Shown here in pieces: positions 1-7,346 of a stretch of 20,869 nucleotides of DNA. Every line of letters begins with the position of its first letter. Within the stretch, counting starts at the first letter, position 1. Source of the stretch: UBA9926 sp913052075 (GTDB lineage Bacteria > Pseudomonadota > Gammaproteobacteria > Pseudomonadales > Azotimanducaceae); contig CAJXDD010000024.1 in assembly GCA_913052075.1 (NCBI GenBank), positions 1 through 20,869 of the forward strand, written 5' to 3'. The notes under the pieces are model-generated. The model was not told where the DNA came from. It did not search any database and saw nothing but the letters and a program-made list of their open reading frames with translations. A program made the translations under genes and the position numbers.

Positions 1-84
1 GCTCCCGCGGCCACACGCCTGGATGCGAAAGCAAACGCTGACTATCTTGAGGCCCGGAGCCCGTCAATCCAAAAAGACGGCTAG
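1..84 (+). CDS. C-terminal end of a gene cut by the window edge
   Basis: The first frame is open from the first base to a TAG at 82-84, giving 27 residues that end in ADYLEARSPSIQKDG. The composition (alanine-rich, then charged) looks like a normal protein tail, but the fragment is too short to assign to a family. Frame 2 is also open for about 160 bases, so the frame choice is not certain. No terminator is obvious in the 165 bases that follow; a short CCCGCGGG palindrome near 117 has no T-tract. Confidence 0.35.
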   Translation, partial: APAATRLDAKANADYLEARSPSIQKDG

Positions 85-249
85 AACTCCTATGGAGGTT
101 TGTTTATCGGGGGCCGCCCGCGGGTTTGCAGACCAGGGTGCATCGGAGCTGTGGCTCGTCTGAGAGAGTACGAGAAGACAAGGCGTAAATTGAGCGAGGG
201 TTTTGGCTCAGCGTTGATCGTCCATTGTTAGCGAGAAAAAGGAATAAGT

Positions 250-996
250 ATGCGACTCGGCGCACTGTTAACTCCAGCAGGGGATCAACCCAACCATCTG
301 GTGAACGAGGCACGAGCCATTGAGTCTGCGGGTTTCGATAGCATCTGGTCCGCGCATGCCACGGGCCGAGGGTTCGTGATGCACGATCCGCTCCTTGCAC
401 TCACAGCTGCTGCCGCGGTGACGACACGCGTTGAACTGGGCACCGGGATTTTGCAATTACCGCTCTATCATCCTGCTGACGTGGTACTTAAGGTGCTGAC
501 CTTGCTCCAGATCGCGGGCGATCGATTGCTCCTAGGCGTTGGTGCAGGGTCAACACAAGCCGACTATGCATTACATGACCAAGTTTTCAGTCGTCGGTTT
601 CATCAGATGGAGATCAGTCTAAAAGCATTAAGGCAGGGCTTTGCATCCGGCCAGGTTGGTAATGGGGATGTTGGATTACCACCGAATTTGAAGGGCGGTC
701 CGCCGTTACTACTCGGCACCTGGGGTCAAAACGTGAAGCGCGCTGCGACCGAGTTTGACGGCTGGATCGCATCCGGCTTGCACCGTACTCCCGTAGAGTG
801 TGGCGAGGCACTAAAGGCTTACCAAGCTGCAGGTGGTCAGCGCGCGATCGTTTCAACGATCTTAGTCATGGGGAATACCGATATTGGTGCCCTGAGAGAG
901 CAGTTAACAAGTTACGCTGAGGCGGGCTTTGATGATGCGGTGTTAATGGTTTACCCCGGTGCACCTTCGCTTGAAGCACTGCGGGCTCTCGTTTAA
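250..996 (+). CDS. Luciferase-like (LLM class) flavin-dependent oxidoreductase
   Basis: Predicted FMN/F420-type monooxygenase or reductase of the bacterial luciferase-like TIM-barrel superfamily (248 residues, cytoplasmic). Family signatures visible: GFDSIW at residues 28-33, the strand/loop ELGTGILQLPLYHPADVV at 62-79, GDRLLLGVGAG at 90-100 and RFHQMEISLKALRQ at 116-129, followed by the late GTWGQN...AATEFDGW segment at 156-172, where the flavin phosphate is normally held. It is shorter than most members (roughly 280-350), mainly after residue 130, so the barrel insert is compact. The ATG is preceded by AAGGAA with 6-base spacing. It lies 5' of an acyl-CoA dehydrogenase but about 300 bases separate them, so co-transcription is uncertain. 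The substrate cannot be told from sequence. Confidence 0.88.
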   Translation: MRLGALLTPAGDQPNHLVNEARAIESAGFDSIWSAHATGRGFVMHDPLLALTAAAAVTTRVELGTGILQLPLYHPADVVLKVLTLLQIAGDRLLLGVGAGSTQADYALHDQVFSRRFHQMEISLKALRQGFASGQVGNGDVGLPPNLKGGPPLLLGTWGQNVKRAATEFDGWIASGLHRTPVECGEALKAYQAAGGQRAIVSTILVMGNTDIGALREQLTSYAEAGFDDAVLMVYPGAPSLEALRALV

Positions 997-1298
997 CCAA
1001 GCAGCGCTAGCCCTATTCGTTGCTGATACATTCGGTTAAGGCTAGATGGAGCTAAGCCTGCATGGATTGCCTTGGCTTTCATCCTTTGGTTGCCCTGAAG
1101 TAAAAGGGTAGCTATGAGTCGCAGGACACGAGCGACGATGATTAAATGATGGTATCGGTTAAAGAATGGTGGCAGCTTGCAAGCGATAGTTGTCAAAATG
1201 TGCAGGGATTTCGAGGATGAGAACCGTCGCTGAAAGGTGTCGATAAAAACTGTCGATGCGAGCAGTCGATCAGAATCAGGAGTTGGAGATAGAGCAGC
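997..1298 (+). other. 302-base intergenic region, no gene seen
   Basis: No convincing gene on either strand; a 67-codon reverse frame (993-1196) has no family resemblance. A weak CTAGCC/GGCTAG inverted pair (1007-1012 and 1040-1045, loop 27) follows the upstream stop. The promoter-proximal part holds three GTCGAT copies at exact 13-base spacing (separate entry), and a purine-rich ribosome binding stretch (AGGAG, GGAG) at about 1278-1290 precedes the ATG at 1299. Confidence 0.6.
1239..1270. repeat. Three GTCGAT direct repeats at 13-base spacing
   Basis: GTCGAT occurs at 1239-1244, 1252-1257 and 1265-1270, each start exactly 13 bases after the last; the first two copies share a preceding T. 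The array lies 29-60 bases before the acyl-CoA dehydrogenase ATG, where an operator or promoter element would be expected. A regulatory role is inference. Confidence 0.4.
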
Positions 1299-2495
1299 AT
1301 GAGCGAGTTACAAGCATTTCGTGAAGAGGTTAGGGGCTGGCTGGGTGAGCACTGCCCCGAGGGCGCTCGCGGTGAGGGCGACATCCACTTAGGGACGACC
1401 AAAAAAACCTATGATAGAGATGTGGATGCTTGGCTGGAGATCATGGCGGAGCGGGGCTGGACGGTACCGATGTGGCCTGCTGAATACGGAGGGGGCGGTC
1501 TAAGCCTTGAGCAAACTAAAGTATTGTATGAAGAAATGTCGGCCATTGACGCTCGGCCGCCGCTGCGCAATATGGGCACCCGCATGCTCGGTCCGACGCT
1601 CCTCGAATATGGAACGGACGACCAAAAGCAGCGACACCTGACCGCGATTGCTGAGGGAAAGGCGAACTGGTGCCAAGGCTACAGTGAGCCTGGGGCTGGT
1701 TCGGACTTGGCTGGATTGCGCACCCAAGCGGATGATCAGGGTGATCACTTTGCCATTAATGGCCAGAAGATTTGGACGTCCGGTGCGCAATTTGCTGACT
1801 GGATGTTCTGCCTCGTTAGGACGGATAACGAGGCGCCTAAGCATCAAGGTATTAGCTTTGTATTGCTGCCAATGGACCAAGAGGGCGTAACCGTTAAGCC
1901 CATTCAATTGATTTCTGGCGGATCCCACTTTTGTGAAACTTTCTTGGATAACGCCATCGCCGAAAAACGAGACTTGATAGGCCAGTTGAATGAAGGCTGG
2001 ACCGTTGGCAAGCGGCTCCTCCAACACGAGCGCTCAGGCCAGGGCGGGCTTGGTCCCTCTATTGGTAAGTCAGGACCGGTGGGAGTGACAATTGACCTCG
2101 ATGTGGCCGAGGTTGGGCTCGATTATGTCGGCTCAGATGACGGCAAGATCGCCGATCCGTCACTACGGGACGAGGTCATACGTTGGAAAATGCGCAGCGC
2201 CGCCTTCTCTGCGACCCAGCGTCGAGCCGGTGCTGAGGCCTCAAGCGGAGCAACCCCTGGTGCTGCAACTTCTATATTCAAGCTTTATGGCTCATCGCTC
2301 GCGCAGGATCGACAGGATCTTACGGCTCGCCTGATGGGTACCCAAGGCGCGGGATGGGAGGGTAATGGCTTCTCAAACGACGAAGTGGGCGCAACTCGGT
2401 CATGGCTGTCCAGTCGCGCGGTGACGATCTACGGCGGCACCAATGAAGTGCAGTGCAACATCATCGCAAAACGTGTGTTGGGATTACCCGATTAA
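1299..2495 (+). CDS. Acyl-CoA dehydrogenase family protein
   Basis: FAD-dependent alpha,beta-dehydrogenation of an acyl-CoA thioester (cytoplasm), passing electrons to ETF. The 398 residues match the usual length. Visible: N-terminal helical domain with WPAEYGGGGLS at 59-69, the signature WCQGYSEPGAGSDLAGLRT at 124-142, middle beta domain with FAINGQKIWTSGAQFADW at 151-168, GWTVGKRLLQHERSG at 233-247 starting the C-terminal helical domain, and the closing IYGGTNEVQCNIIAKRVLGLP at 377-397. In medium-chain enzymes the catalytic Glu sits in YEGT; here the position is Gly379 (YGGT), as in many bacterial FadE paralogues, so the base may come from elsewhere or the substrate may be unusual. Residues 248-290 (GQGGLGPSIGKSG onward) look lineage-specific. 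Probably not a core beta-oxidation enzyme; the substrate is unknown. Confidence 0.93.
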   Translation: MSELQAFREEVRGWLGEHCPEGARGEGDIHLGTTKKTYDRDVDAWLEIMAERGWTVPMWPAEYGGGGLSLEQTKVLYEEMSAIDARPPLRNMGTRMLGPTLLEYGTDDQKQRHLTAIAEGKANWCQGYSEPGAGSDLAGLRTQADDQGDHFAINGQKIWTSGAQFADWMFCLVRTDNEAPKHQGISFVLLPMDQEGVTVKPIQLISGGSHFCETFLDNAIAEKRDLIGQLNEGWTVGKRLLQHERSGQGGLGPSIGKSGPVGVTIDLDVAEVGLDYVGSDDGKIADPSLRDEVIRWKMRSAAFSATQRRAGAEASSGATPGAATSIFKLYGSSLAQDRQDLTARLMGTQGAGWEGNGFSNDEVGATRSWLSSRAVTIYGGTNEVQCNIIAKRVLGLPD

Positions 2496-2545
2496 ACCCT
2501 CGGATGAGGGCGAGAGAAACTAAGGTGCTGTCTGTTCGCCCGGTG

Positions 2546-2986
2546 CTACAGACTCATCACCATATCAATTTTGTGCATTCCCTTCCCCCATCCGTGCAAC
2601 GTTGTACTTGTTTCAACGAGGCCATAGCGCTCAAAGAAGCGGTTGGCGTGCTGGCTGGTTGCAACCTTAATTTCCTTCACGTTGTGCTTGTTGAAGAGAT
2701 CTAACGCTCGTTTCACCATAGCGTCGCCCACCCCCATTAATTGGTGCGATGGGTCCACCATGATCCAATCGATGCTGGCGACATCACGCTCTATGTTCAC
2801 GCCATAACACGCTACCGCCACATTGTCCGCCCAAGCGAGCCAATATTGCGTTGGCTCAGCCTCTAGGAAAGCTTGGTATTCGGATCGCTCCTCGATCGCG
2901 AAGTACGCCGGGCAGTTACGCTCAAAGAACGCAGAGCAGGTGGGTCGATCGGACGGGTGGTAGTCCGAAAAAATGAGTTCATTCAT
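2546..2986 (-). CDS. GNAT family N-acetyltransferase
   Basis: Acetyl-CoA dependent N-acyltransferase of 146 residues, the normal size for a single GNAT domain. The acetyl-CoA pyrophosphate loop is QLMGVGDAMV at 82-91 (Q-x-x-G-x-G), preceded by the motif A strand SIDWIMVDPS at 71-80; the late FFERYGLVET segment is the usual motif B region (N...FFERYGF). The N-terminal DYHPSDRPTCSAFFERNCPAYF resembles GNATs that act on small molecules rather than ribosomal proteins. It converges on the acyl-CoA dehydrogenase with 50 bases between stops, where a 6-bp GGGCGA/TCGCCC pair without a T-tract is the only hairpin. The ATG at 2986 was chosen from the open frame; only a weak CGGAAC lies upstream. Substrate unknown. 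Confidence 0.88.
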   Translation of the reverse strand: MNELIFSDYHPSDRPTCSAFFERNCPAYFAIEERSEYQAFLEAEPTQYWLAWADNVAVACYGVNIERDVASIDWIMVDPSHQLMGVGDAMVKRALDLFNKHNVKEIKVATSQHANRFFERYGLVETSTTLHGWGKGMHKIDMVMSL

Positions 2987-3053
2987 AGAAATCAGGTTCC
3001 GAATAGCCTAGTCGATCTGCCATCATTGGTTGTACAGCTATAGAGGACTAACG

Positions 3054-3476
3054 ATGGATATATTACAACCGATGTTTGGCATGATCGTACTCACGGGGGT
3101 GGTGACGCTGCTGTTATATGGGTCGCGCATGCTTTTGATTTATCGAGTCACCACCAGTGGGGGTGATTTCGCGAGGGCAAAACACGCAGACGAGGCTCGA
3201 CCACATTTACCTGGGGTTTTCCGCAATATTACGGAGAACTACAACCATTTGTTTGAGCAGCCTACGCTCTTTTATGCGGTGGTGGTCTATATTTTCTTGG
3301 CCGGTCACACTGACAGCACCCACGTCATGCTTGCTTGGACGTTCGTCGGATTTAGAGTGGCGCACAGTCTCGTGCAGGTGACAAGTAATTGGGTGCCACT
3401 ACGCATAATCTGTTTCGTGTTGTCTGGTGCTTGCCTGCTCACTATGGTGGCGCGAGAAGGGGTGGCGCTCGTCTGA
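3054..3476 (+). CDS. MAPEG family membrane protein
   Basis: Small integral membrane protein (140 residues, four predicted helices near 5-30, 70-85, 91-108 and 116-133) of the membrane-associated eicosanoid/glutathione metabolism family, whose better known members use glutathione as co-substrate or peroxidase reductant. The family pattern is clear: RNITENYNHLFEQPTLFYAV at 57-76 and AWTFVGFRVAHSLVQVTSNW at 94-113, with the conserved Asn, Glu, Arg and His. An upstream in-frame TTG at 3030 would add eight residues, but AGAGGA at 3042-3047 lies 6 bases before the ATG at 3054, which I therefore take as the start. It is divergent from the GNAT gene with a 67-base gap holding both promoters. Activity cannot be distinguished from a non-catalytic homologue. 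Confidence 0.88.
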   Translation: MDILQPMFGMIVLTGVVTLLLYGSRMLLIYRVTTSGGDFARAKHADEARPHLPGVFRNITENYNHLFEQPTLFYAVVVYIFLAGHTDSTHVMLAWTFVGFRVAHSLVQVTSNWVPLRIICFVLSGACLLTMVAREGVALV

Positions 3477-3505
3477 TTTTGAAAAACCTTGTTCAAGAGA
3501 GTTAT

Positions 3506-3549
3506 ACAAAAGTTGAACGAGCGGTGCACGAAAGTTGCACATGCGTTGC
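3506..3549. repeat. Imperfect 22-bp tandem direct repeat
   Basis: Two adjacent 22-bp units, 3506-3527 and 3528-3549, agree at 17 of 22 positions by my alignment (common core AAAGTTG-AC--GCG-TGC). Just before and within the array are GTTCAA/TTGAAC and GTGCA/TGCAC inverted pairs. It lies 84-127 bases before the gene at 3633 and after the MAPEG stop, so an operator is possible. Confidence 0.4.
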
Positions 3550-3632
3550 GTGAGCGTTTGAGCAGCAGGTAAGTGTCGACGGATATCAATAAGCCGCGAA
3601 GGGTTAGATGATACGCAAGGGAGTGCGAGCGA

Positions 3633-4103
3633 ATGCGAGCGATTAAATGGTTGATTGGACTGGTTGGGGCTTATGCGGTTTTCGTGCTGGTCTTTGAGGG
3701 CATCTACCTGGGCTTAATGCAACCATCTTTTGAAAAGGGCGAGTGCCAGGGTTTCACGCAGGCCCAAAGGCGCGCGCGAGGGGATTGCGGCATCCCGATG
3801 ATCCAAATTTCGATTGAGTCCCCAGATCAGATTAGACAAACCACGATGCTTGCGCGAGTCGAGATGGATGATGGGGTCTACGTCTCAGCGCATCATTGGA
3901 CGAGGGGTTGGTATCACGCAGCGCTGGCAGCTGGCGAAGTAGACGGAGAAGTCGACGGCCAATTGAGGCGATATGCGGTTGAGCCGGTCGTAGGGGATGA
4001 GTTTCAGCGTGTCGCGGATCGAATGCCCCTTAGATTGCCGGTCCGTTTCTTGATGGGGTTCCCGCCCGAACGGCAAATCTTGCGGCTTGATGAGTTGCCG
4101 TAG
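3633..4103 (+). CDS. Membrane-anchored protein, possibly deazaflavin-type split-barrel-like
   Basis: A 156-residue protein with one N-terminal membrane helix (about 6-27) and a short soluble domain, so probably anchored in the inner membrane. I do not recognise it firmly. The soluble part carries two cysteines close to the membrane (C38, C52), then a strand pattern ending in DGVYVSAHHWTRGWYHAALA (81-100) and RRYAVEPVV (112-120). This W-Y-H-A-x-L-A...Y-x-A/V-x-P-V order resembles the deazaflavin-dependent nitroreductase / DUF385 split-barrel family (where WYHNLxANP is the marker), though NP is missing and the resemblance is by eye. AGGGAG about 11 bases upstream of the ATG is a plausible ribosome binding site. 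It converges with the DUF4153 gene, with 150 bases between stops. Confidence 0.75.
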   Translation: MRAIKWLIGLVGAYAVFVLVFEGIYLGLMQPSFEKGECQGFTQAQRRARGDCGIPMIQISIESPDQIRQTTMLARVEMDDGVYVSAHHWTRGWYHAALAAGEVDGEVDGQLRRYAVEPVVGDEFQRVADRMPLRLPVRFLMGFPPERQILRLDELP

Positions 4104-4255
4104 TGACTGATTATGGACACACGTTCAAAAAAAAGTGGTGAGTCATTTGGCTAGCGGCCCGGAAATCAGAGTCTCATGGCGACTTTAATGCTCTTGAAGT
4201 TCGCTTTCGTAAGGCGCCCATTCCCGCTTTGTTCCATAGCGCACGAGGAAGGGGA

Positions 4256-5956
4256 TCATCTAACGTCGTATCGCGCCCCATTGATGCGGAGCGCGTTGAA
4301 TTCGGGCGCGTCGATGGCGTAACGGCCCTCAATGAGTGCGCTTAGCATCTTATCATCCATCCCTGTGGGGTCATCGCTTTGAAGCTCTCGTCGTCGCCAC
4401 CGGTCCTCCGGGGTGGCATGGTAAATCGCAAGTGACACGAACGTCTTGTTGAACCGACTCGCTACTAAAAATTGGGTACTGCCATCGGTCTTCAGTTGGA
4501 CAGAAAAAATATGCAGCTCGAGCGACTCCATCGACTCTGAGCGAATGATCGGGAGCAGGGTTGCAGGAACGAGCAGATCCCCCGGGTAAAGCGTGAGATT
4601 AGCTTTCCCAGCAAGCGGCGCACCAGGTAACCGGCGGGGAGGATTTTTGATCAGCTGAGCGAGTTCAGGGTCCTCTTCGCCAAGTTCGTCAATGAGGTTG
4701 GTTGAATGCAGCCACCCCGGACGGCCGAGCATTTCTCGTGAATAGCCAAAATCGAAGTTCGTCCATTGATTTCCATCCAACTGCGTACTCCCAATCTGGC
4801 TTGCGAGGGAGATCTTGCGAAAGTCCAAGAGTGGGGATTGGATGGCAATCAGTAATGCCAGTGTGCCATAGAGTCCAAGGCGGTTGATCCGGCCTAGAGA
4901 AAGAGACCAATCGCTGCGATGGCGCAGGACGGCCAAGGCATACGACGAGGCAAAGCCCGTCAGAACGATCCATATAGCAAGTGCCCAACACCGCTCGACG
5001 GTCCATCCATATTGGAGGACTCTGAGCGATAATCCATAGGCGCTCAGTAGGCAAAGGATGGGCAGTACGATCACGCCGATGGTGATGAGCACGTGCATGC
5101 CTCGCGAATGATCCGTGCTGTTTGGCGTTTCTCCGAAATAAACGACTGTACCAAGTAAGACAAGACCCGTTAGTGCCATGAGTAGTGCGGTGCCGTTACC
5201 TGTCCCCCAAAGCGGAGCAAGCCCAGTGACTGGAAGGGCTAGTAAGAAGAGTAGTTCAACGATAATAACGACAGGTAACAGTAGTTGCGCGAGGCTGCCG
5301 GCAACTTTGGAAAGCGGGCGAATGATTGACTCTCTTTGCCGTAGGGTCGAGATGCCGAGTGCAACCGTGATGCACCCACATAAGGCGATAAATAGGTCGT
5401 GAGTGAAGAGCGTTCGGAAAAAGTAAATACCAATGACGCTGAATAATGCTGACCACAAAGAAAGCACAAGCGTGACCGCAATACATAAAGCGCCCGTCAT
5501 CAGTGCGACGAGGCCGTTGCTCCAGGAGGCAGAGTAGAAATCACCATAGCGCCGAGGTTGGCCTATTAGGTAGTGTTCAAGAGTGAGTAGCAGCATAAAA
5601 GCGATGGCAATCATCGAGAATATGTAGGTCGCCAAGAGCGCTTCCGATTCAATCTCTGCCCAAGGGGTAATCTGCCAGCCAATGTAAGCGGCGAGCGGTA
5701 GCATTGCGGCTACAGTAAGACCCGTGATGAGAATGACCCGCCGATGATTGGCTTTGTCCTCAAGGTAGGCAATCCCTATGGGCCACATGACCAGCGCCGT
5801 TATAACGGGAACAAAAAAGATGGGGTGTTGGCTAGGCCAAAGATCGTGCTCGAAACACAGGTGCAGCCCGTACAAAGAAAGTCCCTGCAATATGGCTACA
5901 ACCAACGTGGGGGTGAGCATAGGGGTCAGCTTGGGGATGGTAGTCATTCGCTTCAA
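4256..5956 (-). CDS. DUF4153 multi-pass membrane protein
   Basis: Large polytopic inner-membrane protein, about 566 residues, with some eleven or twelve hydrophobic helices in the first 400 residues and a soluble C-terminal domain of about 170. The layout and the junction LLIAIQSPLLDFRKISLASQ leading into a region with FDFGYSREMLGRPG are those of DUF4153 proteins, whose function is unknown. Start choice: an ATG at 5983 has no ribosome binding site, but inside that frame GGAGGG (about 5965-5970) lies 8 bases before a TTG at 5956, and an ATG at 5947 is 17 bases away. I favour the TTG; with the ATG at 5983 the protein would be 575 residues. A tandem GATAGGGTAA element lies about 85-105 bases upstream. 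It is a single gene, convergent with 3633-4103. Confidence 0.85.
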   Translation of the reverse strand: MKRMTTIPKLTPMLTPTLVVAILQGLSLYGLHLCFEHDLWPSQHPIFFVPVITALVMWPIGIAYLEDKANHRRVILITGLTVAAMLPLAAYIGWQITPWAEIESEALLATYIFSMIAIAFMLLLTLEHYLIGQPRRYGDFYSASWSNGLVALMTGALCIAVTLVLSLWSALFSVIGIYFFRTLFTHDLFIALCGCITVALGISTLRQRESIIRPLSKVAGSLAQLLLPVVIIVELLFLLALPVTGLAPLWGTGNGTALLMALTGLVLLGTVVYFGETPNSTDHSRGMHVLITIGVIVLPILCLLSAYGLSLRVLQYGWTVERCWALAIWIVLTGFASSYALAVLRHRSDWSLSLGRINRLGLYGTLALLIAIQSPLLDFRKISLASQIGSTQLDGNQWTNFDFGYSREMLGRPGWLHSTNLIDELGEEDPELAQLIKNPPRRLPGAPLAGKANLTLYPGDLLVPATLLPIIRSESMESLELHIFSVQLKTDGSTQFLVASRFNKTFVSLAIYHATPEDRWRRRELQSDDPTGMDDKMLSALIEGRYAIDAPEFNALRINGARYDVR

Positions 5957-5983
5957 GAGACGCGCCCTCCGGTATGAACGCAT

Positions 5984-6495
5984 GTTGGGCTGGGCGCTAT
6001 AAAAAGAGACGGCCCGTTGTGTTGAGTTAGCAAGTAGAGATAGGGTAACGATAGGGTAAGAGTTAAATGAGTCGCAAGGCCACTATGCAACTAGAAGCCT
6101 TTTGCAGCGTCTCGCATCGGTTGGCTGTAGGCATCCGCTCGGCAGTGTCGCTGGTGGCCGTCTGGAGTGAATTCCGGTGGACCAGTGAAAAGGATCAGAT
6201 GGATTGGTTCGCCCCGACCCGCTCAGTAGGGCGGCTGTGATTCCCCAGCGATGATCGGAGGCGGTCACCGGACAATTGACGAAAACGTGGTTTTGCTGAC
6301 TTGATTGTTGTTTCGGATTGTTCGCTACCTGGAAACGGATTGTTGTCGAGCTAAGAAGAATAGGGAGTAAGTGATAAGGACAGTCAACGACATTAAACGA
6401 ATAAATTGAGCAGGGGAGCGTGGAGTCGCTTAGTCTATTGTTAATCGAGATGAGGTTTCATAACTCGCTTCAAATCACTAGAGAGTTAGAGGGGA
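5984..6495. other. 512-base divergent intergenic region, no gene seen
   Basis: This separates the minus-strand DUF4153 gene from the plus-strand cupin. A 61-codon reverse frame (6083-6268) has low-quality composition and no family look; I leave it out. Repeats seen: GATAGGGTAA twice in tandem with an 11-base period (6039-6048, 6050-6059), and GATTGTT three times in the same direction (6303-6309, 6316-6322, 6338-6344), the last two preceded by CG. These are candidate regulatory repeats for the two flanking genes. No tRNA or clear terminator was found. Confidence 0.6.
6039..6059. repeat. Two GATAGGGTAA copies, 11-base period
   Basis: Identical 10-mers at 6039-6048 and 6050-6059, one helical turn apart, placed where a binding site for the divergently transcribed DUF4153 gene would lie. 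Function is inferred only. Confidence 0.4.
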
Positions 6496-6498
6496 ATG

Positions 6499-6852
6499 AT
6501 GAGCAAAGAAGAATTTGATGATATTGGTGGTCACATCACTAAAGAGAACGAAAGCTACACCGTAAAAGAGAACTATGTTGGTGACCACCTAGTACTTAGC
6601 AGCAGTCACTTATTCCCCGATAAGCAGACTAATGGTCATAAACACACGCTCCAGGACGAGATATTTTTCTTTACCCAAGGAATGGGTGAAATGTACCTGC
6701 GGCACCCGGATGAAGGTCAGGGCGAGAAAGAGGAGGTGATTACAGTCAATCCTCAAGATATCGTCACTGTACATGCTGGAGTGTTTCATCGGGTGGTCAA
6801 CAAGGGTAAGACCAAGCTGAAGTACCTGAGAGTGATGAATAGGCCAACCTGA
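6499..6852 (+). CDS. Small cupin-domain protein
   Basis: A single-domain cupin (117 residues), a compact metal-binding beta barrel. Cupin motif 1 is GHKHTLQDEIFFFTQGMGEM with metal ligands H47, H49 and E54; motif 2 is PQDIVTVHAGVFHRVVN, whose last histidine, H97, completes the usual 3-His/1-Glu site. All four ligands are present, so it can bind Fe, Mn, Ni or Zn; whether it is an oxygenase, isomerase or sensor cannot be told. Two ATGs are adjacent (6496 and 6499); GAGG at 6489-6492 is 3 bases from the first but 6 from the second, so I take 6499. The next gene starts 47 bases after the stop in the same direction, suggesting an operon with the isomerase-like membrane protein. Confidence 0.88.
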   Translation: MSKEEFDDIGGHITKENESYTVKENYVGDHLVLSSSHLFPDKQTNGHKHTLQDEIFFFTQGMGEMYLRHPDEGQGEKEEVITVNPQDIVTVHAGVFHRVVNKGKTKLKYLRVMNRPT

Positions 6853-6899
6853 TCGCGCATTTTGCCTGGGGTTGTTACTTAAACCATTCGAGAAATTCA

Positions 6900-7322
6900 A
6901 TGATAGATCGATCAAGTGTTCGTTGGGGATTCGTGCTTATCTTGCTGGCTTTGCTAGGGGCCTTCTTCATTCCACAGGCAAGCATCCCTAGATTAGCCTT
7001 GTCTGCGCATACTGTCGGGCTAATGAGTGGGTTGCTGCTCATCGTCTTTGGCCTGCTATCGCCTCACTTGGCGCTTAGTTCCACTTTTGTTCTAGGAACT
7101 AGGCTGCTTTGGATTTATTCAGGTTTTGCCAACTGGCTCGGCTGTTTTTATGGCGCGTGGGCTGGAGCTGGGACAATGACACCGGTCGCCTCGGCTGGGC
7201 GGCAAGGTTCCACATTTGATGAAGCGATTGTCTCCCTGCTTTTGATAAGTGTCGCAGTGACTGCATTGCTGGCAGTTGGTCTGACGCTTTGGGGGCTGAG
7301 AGCGCGCGTCGGAGCCAACTAG
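6900..7322 (+). CDS. Hydroxylaminobenzene mutase / styrene oxide isomerase-like membrane protein
   Basis: A 140-residue protein with four predicted membrane helices (about 8-26, 37-54, 64-88, 108-132). Length, helix layout and the conserved stretches match the HabA/HabB hydroxylaminobenzene mutase and StyC styrene oxide isomerase family, which catalyse redox-neutral isomerisations in the membrane. The marker AHxxGxMxG appears as AHTVGLMSG (36-44), and YSGFANWLG (73-81) and the closing LWGL correspond to the family's YGTYANWL-type and LLLWGL-type segments. From memory of StyC, His58 binds haem b and Asn64 lies six residues on; here H37 fits the haem ligand but S43 takes the Asn place. Many genomes label relatives 'hydrogenase', which is misleading. 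Likely co-transcribed with the cupin. The exact reaction is not determined. Confidence 0.75.
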   Translation: MIDRSSVRWGFVLILLALLGAFFIPQASIPRLALSAHTVGLMSGLLLIVFGLLSPHLALSSTFVLGTRLLWIYSGFANWLGCFYGAWAGAGTMTPVASAGRQGSTFDEAIVSLLLISVAVTALLAVGLTLWGLRARVGAN

Positions 7323-7346
7323 AGATCTTTGGCGCCGATGTGACCG

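Noticed and set aside
1500..2027. 175-codon reverse frame inside the acyl-CoA dehydrogenase gene
   Set aside because: Shadow of a strongly conserved gene on the other strand; no recognisable protein features.
2429..2461. Loss of the catalytic Glu (YGGT instead of YEGT) as evidence that the acyl-CoA dehydrogenase is inactive
   Set aside because: Many active bacterial acyl-CoA dehydrogenases have the same YGGT and use a base at another position.
2508..2541. GGGCGA/TCGCCC hairpin between the acyl-CoA dehydrogenase and GNAT genes as a terminator
   Set aside because: Only 6 pairs, a 22-base loop and no T-tract on either strand.
4689..5054. 121-codon frame inside the DUF4153 gene
   Set aside because: Same-strand shadow of a real gene; the translation is unlike a folded protein.
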